Assembly (NCBI GenBank): GCA_036504595.1 | Contig: DASXUX010000052.1 | Location: 124,001-188,000, forward strand | Direction of reading: 5' to 3' | DNA: 64,000 nucleotides | From: DASXUX01 sp036504595 | Lineage (GTDB): Bacteria; Planctomycetota; SZUA-567; H5-PLA8 | Translations under genes and position numbers: made by a program | In this document: positions 9,869 to 18,621 of the stretch, piece by piece | How positions within the stretch are numbered: the stretch's first letter is position 1 | Layout of the letters: every line of letters begins with the position of its first letter | Notes under the pieces: model-generated | Databases searched by the model: none | Told to the model about the DNA's origin: nothing | What the model saw: the letters and a program-made list of their open reading frames with translations, nothing else

Positions 9869-12478
9869 ATGGCCGAAGTCACCAAAATCGGCAACTACGA
9901 TCAGCTCGAACGCATCGGGCAAGGCGGGATGGGCGCAGTCTTCAAAGCCCGCCAGATCTCGATGGAGCGTACCGTTGCGCTAAAAATTCTGCCCCCCACT
10001 CTGGCCAGACAGCCCAAGTTTATTGAGCGTTTCGTGCGTGAAGCTCGCGCCTCGGCGCGGCTGAACCATCCCAACATCGTCAACGGCATCGATGTCGGCC
10101 AGGACAAGACGACCGGCTATTACTATTTTGCGATGGAGTACGTCCAGGGCGAGGACCTGCGGCAGATTATCGCCCGCGGCCCCGTGCCGGAAGCGCGCGT
10201 CATCGAAATCGGCAAAGGCATCGCGTCGGCTCTGGCGCACGCTCACGCGAACGGAATTCTGCATCGCGACATCAAGCCAGACAATATCCTCATCGACAAG
10301 CACCAGACGCCCAAACTCTGCGACCTGGGCCTGGCGCGTCTCGACAGCGAAGACGAAGCACAGAAGCATCTGACGCAGCAAGGGCAGGCCGTCGGCACTC
10401 CCCACTACATTTCGCCTGAGCAAGCCCGCGGGCAGCGCGACGTGGATGCCAAGGCGGATCTGTATTCGCTGGGCGCGACGCTTTATCACGCGGTGTGCGG
10501 CAAACCGATGTTCGAAGGCACGACCTCCGTGGTGGTGATGACCAAGCACATCATGGAGAAGGCGCCGAATCCTGGCGATCGCGGCGTGACCGTCAGCCGC
10601 ACCTTCGTTGCCGTGCTGGCGAAGCTTCTGGTCAAAGACCGTAACGAGCGCTACGCATCGGCGCAGGAACTCGTCGAGGATCTCACTCGCCTGCAGCAGG
10701 GCAAAGCTCCGCTGCACGCGGACCTTCCGCCTGGACGCTGGCCGTTTACAGGCGGCTCGCCATCGGTTGCGGCGCCCAAGAAGGCATCCACGACATCCGT
10801 CGTGGTAGAGAAATCGCGGCATTCACGCAAGGAAAGCAAGCGGGAGCACAACAACAATAGAGTCTGGGTAGGGGTCGGGGCCGGTCTGGCCGTGTTGATT
10901 GTCGCGGCCTCGGTGGTGCTTGCGTTGCGGAACAGACAGGCTGCATCGCCCGATTCCGTTGTGGATGCGCAACCGTCAGTTCCGGAGGTCAGTCCATCCA
11001 AGCCCGCGCCGACGCCCGTGTCGATGCCGCGAGTGGCTCCGCCCAGCGAAGTTGTCGGATTCAAGAAGCCGGTCGATCCACTGCCGCGCGTGGCACCCCC
11101 GTCGCAGGCTGCGGGTTTCAAGACGCCTATTGTGATGGCGAAGCCCAATCCCGAGGCAGATCACAAGGCGGAGACAAAGGCCGCAGCGGTGACGCCCGAA
11201 CCGGAAAAGAAGGCCGCGCCGCTCCCGCCGAAAGTTGACCCCGCGAAGATTCTGCCAAGCGCGGAGGTCGCCGGCTGGGTCACGAAGGCTGCGGCTCTGG
11301 GAGCGGAAACCAAGTACCGCGACGCGCTCGCGCTGTTCCAGCCTGGAGCAGAGAAACTGAAATCGCTGGACGCGTTTGACCAAGAATGCGTGAAGCTGCA
11401 CGCGGACGCCTACGGCAACTTGGTTGAAATGAAACAGAAGATTCTCGATCAACTGAATGCCGGAACAGCGAAGGTCGAGTCGAGCACAATCACGAAAGAG
11501 AAGACGTTTGCTACCGGCACGTTGAGCGGAGGCAACGAAGCGCGAATCGACATCAACATCAAGGGAAATGTCCTGGGCTACAACTGGTCGCGCTTGGGGC
11601 TGGAGGACATTCAGAGCCTGATCGCCGCCGTCTTCGGCCCGAACTGCACGACTTACAACCTGGGACTTGGCCTGCTGACCCTTGACCGCGCCGATGATGC
11701 CACCGCGCGGAAGTTGCTGGCTTCTGCCAATCATCCGATGGCCAAACGGCTGCTGGAACTGACTGATAAACGGGATGAGGGTTTGCTGGCCAAGAAGACC
11801 GCTGAGCGCAGAATCTGCGCGGAAAAATTGCTGGCCGATTGCAGGCTGATGATGGGAATGGCGGACCCGAGCTATCCGAAACTCCTGGATGCCGCCAAGA
11901 AGCTGAAGGACGGCTATGCCGATACGGACGTCGTGAAAGAGAAAGCGGAAGAAATCAGCGAGTTCCTGATGATCGGCAGATTAGGTCTCGACACCGGGGC
12001 GGGAATGGCCCCAGGAAACGTCGCCCTGGCGAGCAACGGTACGACGATCAGCGGCGGCACAGGCGTTGCAACAGTGATCGATGGCATTACTACCGGTTAC
12101 ACAGGCAGCACCGGTTTTGGCTACGTACCGCCCAAGGGCGAAATGCTGATCACCATGCCGAAAGTGTATCTGCTGCGCGAAATACGCCTGCTGTTGTGGG
12201 ATACCGAACCCGAGCGCTACTACCAGTACATTATCGAGGGCTCGACCGACGGGCAGGCCTTCACCGTTCTGAGCAACCGCAGCAAAGGGCGCTGGCGCAG
12301 TTGGCAGACGATTAAGCTGCCGACGCCCAAACCGGTGAAAGTCATCAAGTTCAAGGGAGTATATTGCTCGGCTGAAGGCGCAGTGCATGTTGTCGAACTG
12401 GAGGCTTACTGCAGGCCTCCCGAAAAGCCTGCCATTCCAAAACAGCCATCCGTGCCGCCGGGCGCCGACGACAATTGA
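9869..12478 (+). CDS. Membrane-anchored Ser/Thr protein kinase with C-terminal discoidin-like domain
   Basis: An 869-aa Hanks-type kinase. The kinase domain (about residues 10-275) shows the glycine loop IGQGGMGAVFKA, the VALK lysine K39, the catalytic HRDIKPDN with D134, the metal site as DLGLA, and the activation-segment end GTPHYISPEQARG. A Lys-rich juxtamembrane stretch precedes one membrane helix (about 331-353), then a Pro-rich linker and a long extracytoplasmic region. The last ~130 residues (EIRLLLWDTEPERYYQY, STDGQAFTVLSNRSKGRWRSWQTI) resemble an F5/8 type C (discoidin) sugar-binding fold. ATG 9869 begins just before the kinase domain; an upstream in-frame ATG at 9785 would add unconserved residues. 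The domain order suggests an external carbohydrate or surface ligand sensed by an internal kinase, which is inference. Confidence 0.88.
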   Translation: MAEVTKIGNYDQLERIGQGGMGAVFKARQISMERTVALKILPPTLARQPKFIERFVREARASARLNHPNIVNGIDVGQDKTTGYYYFAMEYVQGEDLRQIIARGPVPEARVIEIGKGIASALAHAHANGILHRDIKPDNILIDKHQTPKLCDLGLARLDSEDEAQKHLTQQGQAVGTPHYISPEQARGQRDVDAKADLYSLGATLYHAVCGKPMFEGTTSVVVMTKHIMEKAPNPGDRGVTVSRTFVAVLAKLLVKDRNERYASAQELVEDLTRLQQGKAPLHADLPPGRWPFTGGSPSVAAPKKASTTSVVVEKSRHSRKESKREHNNNRVWVGVGAGLAVLIVAASVVLALRNRQAASPDSVVDAQPSVPEVSPSKPAPTPVSMPRVAPPSEVVGFKKPVDPLPRVAPPSQAAGFKTPIVMAKPNPEADHKAETKAAAVTPEPEKKAAPLPPKVDPAKILPSAEVAGWVTKAAALGAETKYRDALALFQPGAEKLKSLDAFDQECVKLHADAYGNLVEMKQKILDQLNAGTAKVESSTITKEKTFATGTLSGGNEARIDINIKGNVLGYNWSRLGLEDIQSLIAAVFGPNCTTYNLGLGLLTLDRADDATARKLLASANHPMAKRLLELTDKRDEGLLAKKTAERRICAEKLLADCRLMMGMADPSYPKLLDAAKKLKDGYADTDVVKEKAEEISEFLMIGRLGLDTGAGMAPGNVALASNGTTISGGTGVATVIDGITTGYTGSTGFGYVPPKGEMLITMPKVYLLREIRLLLWDTEPERYYQYIIEGSTDGQAFTVLSNRSKGRWRSWQTIKLPTPKPVKVIKFKGVYCSAEGAVHVVELEAYCRPPEKPAIPKQPSVPPGADDN

Positions 12479-12508
12479 AGAAAATGCGCTCCCACATTCG
12501 AACTGCCG

Positions 12509-12535
12509 ATGACAATCTTTGATTTGTCATTTTTG
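12509..12535 (+). terminator. Probable weak terminator between the kinase gene and proB
   Basis: ATGACAA (12509-12515) pairs with TTGTCAT (12524-12530) and is followed by a run of T. The stem is AT-rich, so the call is moderate. It separates the kinase from proB. Confidence 0.4.
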
Positions 12536-12564
12536 CGTTTCGAATTGTTGTTTAGTATAGACGC

Positions 12565-13722
12565 ATGCACGCAGGAACACAGCAGCTTCCGCCCGACCCG
12601 GCACGCGACACGTTGAGCGGCGCGCGGCGAATCATTGTCAAAATCGGCACCACACTGTTGACGGGCAACAGCACTCACGTGGACCGCCGCTTCCTCCTGA
12701 AACTGTGCAGCGCGGTCGGCCAGCTCTGGCAGCAAGGCCGCGAAGTCGCGGTCGTCACATCGGGAGCGATCGGCGCCGGCTGCGGAGTGCTGGGTTACAC
12801 CAAGCGGCCGACTAACCTGGCCGAGCGGCAGGCCTGCGCGGCGGCAGGGCAAGTCGAATTGATGAAGCTGTACTCCCAGGCGTTCCGCCGCATTCGCCCG
12901 CCGCGGCGCATTGGCCAGTTGCTGCTCACGCGCGATGGCCTGACGGTTCGCAACCGCTACCTGAACGCGCGAAACACGCTGCTGGCGCTGCTGAAACGCG
13001 GGGCCGTTCCCGTCATCAACGAAAATGACACCGTCAGCGTTGAAGAGATTCGTTTCGGCGACAACGACACGCTTTCCGCGTTGACTGCCGGCGTGTGCGA
13101 GGCCGATTTGCTGGTGATCCTGACGGATGTCGCCGGATTGATGGACGCCGACCCGCGCACGCATCCACATGCAAAAGTCATTTCGACGGTCGAGGCGATC
13201 ACGCCGGAGATCGAAGCGCTGGCCCGGCCGTCAGGTTCGCTGCTGGGCACGGGCGGGATGATCAGCAAACTGCAGGCGGCGAAGATCGCGATGGCATCCG
13301 GTTTCGGCCTCGTGCTCGTCGCCGGCCACGATCCGCATGTGCTGCTGGACGTGGTCAAAGGCTGCGGCATTGGCACCTATTTCCGGCCGCGAGTCAGCCG
13401 CATCAGCGCGCGCAAACATTGGCTGGCTTTTGCGAGCAACCCGAAAGGCGCGATCGCCGTGGACAGCGGCGCGCGCGAGGCGCTGGTGAAGCGGCAGAAG
13501 AGCCTGCTGCCTTCGGGCGTGGTGGGCGTGCACGGGGAGTACGAATCTGGCGAACTGGTTTCGCTGCTGTGCGAAAACCAGGAGTTCGCGCGCGGTCTGA
13601 CCAACTTTTCGGCCGCCGAATTGCAGCGCATTCGCGGCAAGAAAACAACGCAGGTGGCAAAGGAACTGGGACAGGTCTCTTATGAAGAAGTCGTCCACCG
13701 GGACAACCTCGTTATTCTCTGA
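12565..13722 (+). CDS. proB: Glutamate 5-kinase
   Basis: A 385-aa enzyme that phosphorylates L-glutamate to gamma-glutamyl phosphate with ATP, the first step of proline synthesis. The amino-acid kinase domain (about residues 20-270) has RRIIVKIGTTLLTG, VAVVTSGAIGAG, the substrate-binding segment PVINENDTVSVEEIRFGDND, LLVILTDVAGLMDADPR and the GTGGMISKLQAAKIA nucleotide motif. A PUA domain follows (about 285-370, with GAIAVDSGAREALVKRQKSLLPSGV). Length matches the ProB-PUA form. No ribosome-binding site precedes the ATG; instead TAGTAT lies at 12553-12558, so the transcript may be leaderless. The gene overlaps rnhA by 41 bases. proA is not in this window. Confidence 0.95.
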   Translation: MHAGTQQLPPDPARDTLSGARRIIVKIGTTLLTGNSTHVDRRFLLKLCSAVGQLWQQGREVAVVTSGAIGAGCGVLGYTKRPTNLAERQACAAAGQVELMKLYSQAFRRIRPPRRIGQLLLTRDGLTVRNRYLNARNTLLALLKRGAVPVINENDTVSVEEIRFGDNDTLSALTAGVCEADLLVILTDVAGLMDADPRTHPHAKVISTVEAITPEIEALARPSGSLLGTGGMISKLQAAKIAMASGFGLVLVAGHDPHVLLDVVKGCGIGTYFRPRVSRISARKHWLAFASNPKGAIAVDSGAREALVKRQKSLLPSGVVGVHGEYESGELVSLLCENQEFARGLTNFSAAELQRIRGKKTTQVAKELGQVSYEEVVHRDNLVIL

Positions 13723-14197
13723 GCCGGAGCCGTCGCCGGTGCAGCCGACGAAGCGGCAAAGAGTGACGATCTTCTGCGACGGCGGCTGCCGCCCCAATCC
13801 AGGCTACGGCGGCTGGGGCGCAATATTGCGCTGCGGCAATGTCGAAAAGGAGTTCTCGGGCGCGGAGGCAGACACCACCAATAACCGAATGGAACTGACG
13901 GCCGTGACGCGAGCCCTGGAGGCTCTAAAGGAGCCCTGCGCGGTAACCATCATTACGGACAGTGAGTATCTCGCCAACGCTTTCCGCCAGAAATGGATCG
14001 AAAAGTGGAAACGCAACGGCTGGAAGACTTCGACCAAAGAGCCGGTCAAGAACCAGGATTTGTGGGTTGCGCTCGATGCACTGATCGCCAGCCACAAGGT
14101 AACATGGGAGTGGACCCGCGGGCACTGTGGGCACCCGGAGAACGAACGCTGCGACCTGCTGGCGACTGAGGCGCGGCAGCGAAAGTTTGGAGTTTAG
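13682..14197 (+). CDS. rnhA: Ribonuclease HI
   Basis: A 171-aa RNase HI that cleaves the RNA strand of RNA-DNA hybrids. The active-site set is complete: D33 in FCDGGCRPNPG, E71 in NNRMELT, D93 in IITDSEYL, and D158 near the C-terminus in RCDLLATEAR, with the flexible-loop His in TRGHCGHPEN. The basic handle (KWIEKWKRNGWKTSTKEPVKN) is present. The first ~25 residues are a variable extension. The start lies inside proB in another frame, so translation is probably coupled to it. Confidence 0.93.
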   Translation: MKKSSTGTTSLFSEPEPSPVQPTKRQRVTIFCDGGCRPNPGYGGWGAILRCGNVEKEFSGAEADTTNNRMELTAVTRALEALKEPCAVTIITDSEYLANAFRQKWIEKWKRNGWKTSTKEPVKNQDLWVALDALIASHKVTWEWTRGHCGHPENERCDLLATEARQRKFGV

Positions 14198-14214
14198 TTC
14201 GCGAGGAGGGAACG

Positions 14215-15066
14215 ATGGTCTGGAACTGCACTTTGGCGGCTCTGCTCGTTTGCACCGGCGCTTTGGCGGGCGAAGCGCTGACGGATAAGGTCACGATGAA
14301 TCTCTGGCCCGGAAAGGCTCCGGGATCTCTAGGCGAAACGCCCGCCGACACCCCCGTGGTGCAGGCATTCGTGCCAGAACAAGGAAAAGCGACGGGCGCA
14401 TCGATCGTCGTTTGCCCGGGCGGCGGCTACGGCGGATTGGCTCGGCACGAGGGCCCTGTCATCGGCGAATGGCTGGCGAAAAACGGAGTGACGGCGTTCG
14501 TGCTGCGTTACCGGCTTGGACCGAAGTACCATCACCCCGTCGAACTTGGCGACGCGCAGCGCGCGATCCGCTTTGTTCGCTCGCACGCGGCCGAGTGGAA
14601 ACTGGACCCGCAGCGCATCGGCATCCTGGGCTTCTCGGCGGGCGGGCATCTGGCCAGCACAGCGGCAACTCACTTCACCGATGGCGATTCAAAATCAGAG
14701 GATCTCGTGGAGCGCGTTGCGTCGCGGCCGGACGTCCAAATCCTGATCTACCCGGTGATCACGATGGGCCCGGGCGGACATGGCGGATCGAAGAACAATC
14801 TGCTTGGCCCCAACCCGCCGCAAGACCTCGTCGATCTGCTCAGCAACGAAAAGCAGGTGACCGCGAAGACGCCTCCAGCATTTCTGGTGCATTCAACAAA
14901 GGACAATGGCGTGCCGGTCTCGAACTCCGACAAGTATGCCGAAGCGTTGAAGACAGCCGGCATTCCGTACGAGTACGTGCGCGGCGAAATTGGCGGCCAC
15001 GGCTTTGGGCTGACCAAAGACTGGGATGCCAAGTGCATCGAATGGCTGCGCAAGCAGAAGTTCTAA
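14215..15066 (+). CDS. Secreted alpha/beta-hydrolase, BD-FAE / acetyl-xylan-esterase type
   Basis: A 283-aa protein with a short signal peptide (cleavage after ALAGEA or just before it). It has the oxyanion-hole motif CPGGGYGGLA, the nucleophile elbow GFSAGG with the catalytic Ser, an Asp in VHSTKDNGVPV and a His in GGHGFGL. This pattern matches the esterases of planctomycete and Bacteroidetes polysaccharide-degradation loci (acetyl or feruloyl esterases). The ATG follows GGAGGG by a few bases and lies 17 bases after rnhA, but it starts a different functional theme, sugar metabolism. Substrate cannot be assigned from sequence. Confidence 0.85.
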   Translation: MVWNCTLAALLVCTGALAGEALTDKVTMNLWPGKAPGSLGETPADTPVVQAFVPEQGKATGASIVVCPGGGYGGLARHEGPVIGEWLAKNGVTAFVLRYRLGPKYHHPVELGDAQRAIRFVRSHAAEWKLDPQRIGILGFSAGGHLASTAATHFTDGDSKSEDLVERVASRPDVQILIYPVITMGPGGHGGSKNNLLGPNPPQDLVDLLSNEKQVTAKTPPAFLVHSTKDNGVPVSNSDKYAEALKTAGIPYEYVRGEIGGHGFGLTKDWDAKCIEWLRKQKF

Positions 15067-15178
15067 GCGCCTTGTGACGGAGTTCTCCAAGAAGACAGAG
15101 CAAGGCCACGCTGCCGGCAGCCGCACGCCGGGGTATATGAAGGTGTTCTCATCTTCAGAACATCTTGGAGGAATCTCA

Positions 15179-16255
15179 ATGGCGGTCACTCCCGTACGTC
15201 TGGGCTACGTCGGCTGCGGCTTCGTCGCACAGCGGATTCATCTACCCAACTTCGTCAGCTTGCCGGAATGTAAGCTGCTAGCCATCGCGGAGGTTCGCAA
15301 GGATCTGGGCGAGTCGGTCGCCCAACGTTTCGGCGTGAAGAAACTCTATCGATCGCATGAAGAGCTTGCCGCCGATCCGGAAATCGAAGCCGTGGGCGTG
15401 TCGGGGCCGTACGCGCTGCAGGGAAAGATCGCTCAGGATTTGCTGCGCGCCGGCAAACACGTCTTCATGGAAAAGCCGATGGCCGTTTCGGTCGCGCACG
15501 GTGAGAAGATCGTCGCGGCTGCGAAATCCAGCAAGGCACGGCTGATGGTCGGCTACATGAAGCGCTACGACGCCGGAAACGTTTTGCTCAAAAAGCACCT
15601 GGATGAATGGCGCAGTTCAAACGAAATGGGACGGTTGCTGCTGGCTCGCAACCATGGCTTTGGCGGCAACTGGGTCTACGGACAGGATCCGAACGTGCCG
15701 TTTGAGAAGTCGCCAGAGACCGCTCCGCCGTCGCCAGACGAATGCCCCGCGTGGCTTCCTGAAGATCGGCGCGGCACGTATCTGAGTTACTTGCAGCAGT
15801 GGACGCACAACGTCAACCTGTTGCGCTACCTGCTGGGAGATTTGGACGGTTCGGCACGTGTGGTCACGGTGCAGATCGATCAGGACGGGCTGACCGGACT
15901 GGTGGTGTTCGATATTGGCGGCGTGCGCGCCGTGGTGGAGAGCGGCTACACGAAATTCCATGCGTGGGAAGAGCACACGCAGATTTACTTCGAAGGCGGC
16001 TGGCTGCGGACGGAAGCTCCGCCGTTGATGCTGAAAGAGAAGTCGGCCAGCGTGGAACTTTACCGCGCCGGAAAAGACTCTCAGCCGCCGCAGCTCATCC
16101 AGCAATTCGCGCCGCCTTCGTGGTCGTATCGCGAGGAGGCCAAGCACTTCATCGAGTGCGTGCGCTCGGGCGCGCCGTTCCGTTCATCCGGCGAAGACAC
16201 CCTTCACGACGTCAGGATCTTCGAGACGATCTATAAGCAGTTCTTGGGGAAGTGA
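15179..16255 (+). CDS. Gfo/Idh/MocA-family NAD(P)-dependent oxidoreductase
   Basis: A 358-aa soluble sugar or cyclitol dehydrogenase. The N-terminal Rossmann fold begins RLGYVGCGFVAQRIHLPN, and the family signature with the catalytic Lys is AGKHVFMEKPMAVS. The C-terminal alpha/beta domain carries YLSYLQQWTHNVNLLRYLLG, with the His in the usual substrate-binding position. The ATG is preceded by GGAGGAA at good spacing; the upstream in-frame extension is unlikely. It is followed by an epimerase and a DHDPS-family gene on the same strand, separated by reiterated spacers, which suggests a pathway for oxidising and cleaving an unusual sugar. Substrate unknown. Confidence 0.88.
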   Translation: MAVTPVRLGYVGCGFVAQRIHLPNFVSLPECKLLAIAEVRKDLGESVAQRFGVKKLYRSHEELAADPEIEAVGVSGPYALQGKIAQDLLRAGKHVFMEKPMAVSVAHGEKIVAAAKSSKARLMVGYMKRYDAGNVLLKKHLDEWRSSNEMGRLLLARNHGFGGNWVYGQDPNVPFEKSPETAPPSPDECPAWLPEDRRGTYLSYLQQWTHNVNLLRYLLGDLDGSARVVTVQIDQDGLTGLVVFDIGGVRAVVESGYTKFHAWEEHTQIYFEGGWLRTEAPPLMLKEKSASVELYRAGKDSQPPQLIQQFAPPSWSYREEAKHFIECVRSGAPFRSSGEDTLHDVRIFETIYKQFLGK

Positions 16256-16312
16256 GTGGTGGTACTTGGTGATTGGTACTTGGTGAGTGGTGAGTGGTGG
16301 AGTGGTGTGGTG
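16256..16312. repeat. Reiterated GTGGTGAGTGG / TACTTGGTG spacer (family A)
   Basis: Starting at the stop codon of the oxidoreductase, the words GGTACTTGGTGA and GAGTGGTGAGTGGTGG are repeated with small variations. The vocabulary is the same as at 9640-9707. It fills almost the whole intergenic gap before the epimerase gene. Confidence 0.75.
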
Positions 16313-16331
16313 CGCGCAGCCGAGGGCAACA

Positions 16332-17360
16332 ATGAAGACGGCGATAGCGGATGTCGAGAAGCTTGAAGACCTGCTCAGCGAGCCCAGCGAAGGCGTCATC
16401 GCCACGTGCGGCAAGCTGACTGGTGACGTCGTCGTGTTGGGCATTGGCGGCAAGATGGGGCCGACGCTCGCACGCATGCTCGTGCGCGGATCGCAGGCCG
16501 CCGGAGTGAAGCGGCGGGTGATCGGCGTTTCGCGGTTCGGTGGCGGGGATCTGCGGCAGCGGCTGGAATCGTGGGGCATCGAGACGATTGCAGCCGACTT
16601 GCTGAATCCCGAGCAATTGCAGAAACTTCCGGACGCGCCCAACGTCGTCTACATGGCCGGCCTGAAATTTGGTTCCACCGGGCAAGAAGGCCTGACGTGG
16701 GCGATGAACACGTTTCTGCCGGGCATGGTGGCACAGAAATACCGGCGCAGCAAGATCGTGGCATTTTCGACCGGTTGCGTTTACGGCTACGCGCCGGTGA
16801 CCTTAGGCGGGTCGCTCGAAACCGACCCGGTCAATCCGTTCGGCGATTACGCGATCAGTTGTCTGGGCCGGGAGCGTATTTTCGTTCATTTCAGCCGGAC
16901 ACTCAACATTCCGACGGCGCTCATCAGGCTGAACTATTCGACCGAAATGCGCTACGGTGTTTTGGTGGATATCGCTCGGCAAGTGGCCAATGGTGAAGCG
17001 ATCGATCTAGCCGTCGGGCACTTCAACTGCATCTGGCAGAACGATGCGAATGCGATGACCATTCGCGCGTTTGAGCACGTCTCCACCCCACCCTTTGTGC
17101 TGAATGTCACCGGGCCCGAAACGTGCAGCGTGCGGCAGGTGGCGACGCAGTTCGGAAAGCTGCTGGGTCGCGAACCCCGTTTCAGCGGCGCCGAAGGTGC
17201 GCAATCCTACGTCGCCAATGGCTCGCTCGGCCACAAGCTGTTCGGCTATCCGCGCGTGAGTTTGCAGCAGGCGATGCTGTGGACGGCTGACTGGGTTCGG
17301 CGCGGCGGAGAGAACATCAATAAGCCGACGCACTTCGCCACAACCGACGGGAAGTATTGA
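16332..17360 (+). CDS. NAD-dependent epimerase/dehydratase (extended SDR)
   Basis: A 342-aa extended short-chain dehydrogenase/reductase. The nucleotide-binding motif is shifted inward as VVVLGIGGKMGPTLARML (about residues 33-50). Later come YMAGLKFGSTG (the position of the usual NxA/HLAA element), the active-site Ser region FSTGCVYGYAP and the Tyr/Lys region, here DYAISCLGRERIF. In this last segment the catalytic Lys of YxxxK appears replaced (Y-A-I-S-C), so classical epimerase chemistry is uncertain. The start at ATG 16332 lies downstream of the reiterated spacer and avoids translating it. Probably acts with the flanking oxidoreductase and DHDPS-family protein. Confidence 0.8.
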   Translation: MKTAIADVEKLEDLLSEPSEGVIATCGKLTGDVVVLGIGGKMGPTLARMLVRGSQAAGVKRRVIGVSRFGGGDLRQRLESWGIETIAADLLNPEQLQKLPDAPNVVYMAGLKFGSTGQEGLTWAMNTFLPGMVAQKYRRSKIVAFSTGCVYGYAPVTLGGSLETDPVNPFGDYAISCLGRERIFVHFSRTLNIPTALIRLNYSTEMRYGVLVDIARQVANGEAIDLAVGHFNCIWQNDANAMTIRAFEHVSTPPFVLNVTGPETCSVRQVATQFGKLLGREPRFSGAEGAQSYVANGSLGHKLFGYPRVSLQQAMLWTADWVRRGGENINKPTHFATTDGKY

Positions 17361-17417
17361 ACAGGAGGCAGTCGGCAGCGGCAGTAGGCAGGAACGGCAA
17401 TCGCGATGGAGAAGCAT

Positions 17418-17460
17418 CATCACCACTCACCACTCGACGACTCACCACTCACCACTCATC
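17418..17460. repeat. Reiterated CACCACTCACCACTC spacer (family A, opposite orientation)
   Basis: CACCACTCACCACTCGACGACTCACCACTCACCACTC-like reiteration fills the gap before the DHDPS-family gene. It is the complement of the vocabulary at 16256-16312, so the two flank the epimerase gene as imperfect inverted repeats. Confidence 0.75.
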
Positions 17461-17482
17461 CAAAAGCAGGGAGAGAAACAGG

Positions 17483-18550
17483 ATGCGCGCCACGATTGAC
17501 CCAGGTATTCAGAAAATTCTGCAACGCGGGATCGCGATCCCGGCCAGTCCGCTGGCGCTGAATTCACGGCGCAAATTGGACGAGCGCCGGCAGCGCGCTC
17601 TATGGCGGTACTACATTGCGGCGGGCTCGGGCGGCCTGGCTGTCGGCGTGCACACGACGCAATTTCAGATTCGCGATCCTAAGATCGGGCTGTACAAGCC
17701 GGTGCTTCAGCTCGCAGCGGAGGAAGCGCGCAAGGCTGAGGAAAAGGGTGATCGGCCGCTGGTGCGTGTGGCAGGAATATGCGGCGCGACCAAGCAGGCG
17801 GTTGCCGAAGCCGAACTGGCGCGAGAACTGGGCTATCACGCGGGCCTGCTGAATGTCGGCAGCTTGAAGGACGCCACGGAGGCGCAGCTCTTGAGTCACT
17901 GCAAGGCCGTCGCGGACGCGATTCCCGTGTTTGGCTTTTACCTGCAGAACGCGGCAGGCGGGCGCGAACTTCCGTACGCATTCTGGCGGAAGTTTTCCGA
18001 GATCGAGAATGTCGTTGCGATCAAGATGGCGCCCTTCAACCGCTATCAGACGATCGATGTGATGCGCGCGGTGACGGAATCGGGGCGAGACGACATCGCG
18101 CTGTACACAGGCAACGACGACAACATCGTGATGGACTTGCTTACGCCTTATCGCTTCCGTGCTGGCAACAAAATGGTCGAACGGCGCATCGTGGGCGGCT
18201 TGCTGGGGCATTGGTCCGTGTGGACGAAAAAGGCCGTCGAAATGCTGAATCTGTGCAAGAGCGTTGCAGACGCCGGCACAATCTCGGCGGACATGTTGCG
18301 CCTCAACATCGCCGTTACGGACTGCAACGCGGCGTTCTTTGACGCAGCAAACAAGTTCGCCGGTTGCATCTGCGGGTTGCATGAAGTGCTGCGGCGGCAG
18401 GGATTGCTTGAGGGACTGTGGTGCCTGAATCCGAACGAGAAACTCAGCCGCGGACAGGCGGCGGAAATCGATCGCGTGTATGCGGCGTACCCGCAACTGA
18501 ATGATGACGAGTTTGTCGCGCAACACAGGGACGAGTGGCTTAAAGGATAG
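17483..18550 (+). CDS. Dihydrodipicolinate synthase-family aldolase/lyase
   Basis: A 355-aa TIM-barrel protein of the DapA/NanA superfamily, which forms a Schiff base with a 2-oxo acid. The lysine is K181 in NVVAIKMAPFNRYQ. Other family features are GSGGLAVGVHTTQF near residue 50 (the G-G-x-x-x-G-T region), PVFGFYLQNAAGG and ALYTGNDD. It is longer than DapA (about 290 aa) and lacks its context, so a role in sugar-acid cleavage with the preceding dehydrogenase and epimerase is more likely than lysine synthesis. AGGGAGAGAAACAGG precedes the ATG. Substrate is unassigned. Confidence 0.85.
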   Translation: MRATIDPGIQKILQRGIAIPASPLALNSRRKLDERRQRALWRYYIAAGSGGLAVGVHTTQFQIRDPKIGLYKPVLQLAAEEARKAEEKGDRPLVRVAGICGATKQAVAEAELARELGYHAGLLNVGSLKDATEAQLLSHCKAVADAIPVFGFYLQNAAGGRELPYAFWRKFSEIENVVAIKMAPFNRYQTIDVMRAVTESGRDDIALYTGNDDNIVMDLLTPYRFRAGNKMVERRIVGGLLGHWSVWTKKAVEMLNLCKSVADAGTISADMLRLNIAVTDCNAAFFDAANKFAGCICGLHEVLRRQGLLEGLWCLNPNEKLSRGQAAEIDRVYAAYPQLNDDEFVAQHRDEWLKG

Positions 18551-18601
18551 TCTGGAGTCCTGAGTCTGGAGTCGGGAGTCTGGAGTCTGGAGTCGGGAGT
18601 C
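18551..18601. repeat. Reiterated GGAGTCTGGAGTCGGGAGTC spacer (family B)
   Basis: Seven or so copies of the 6-8-base unit GAGTC(T/G)GG fill the gap between the convergent DHDPS-family and M23 genes. It starts right at the stop codon region. There is no evident terminator hairpin with a U-tail here. Confidence 0.8.
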
Positions 18602-18621
18602 AAGGGCGGCGCGGGAGCGTA

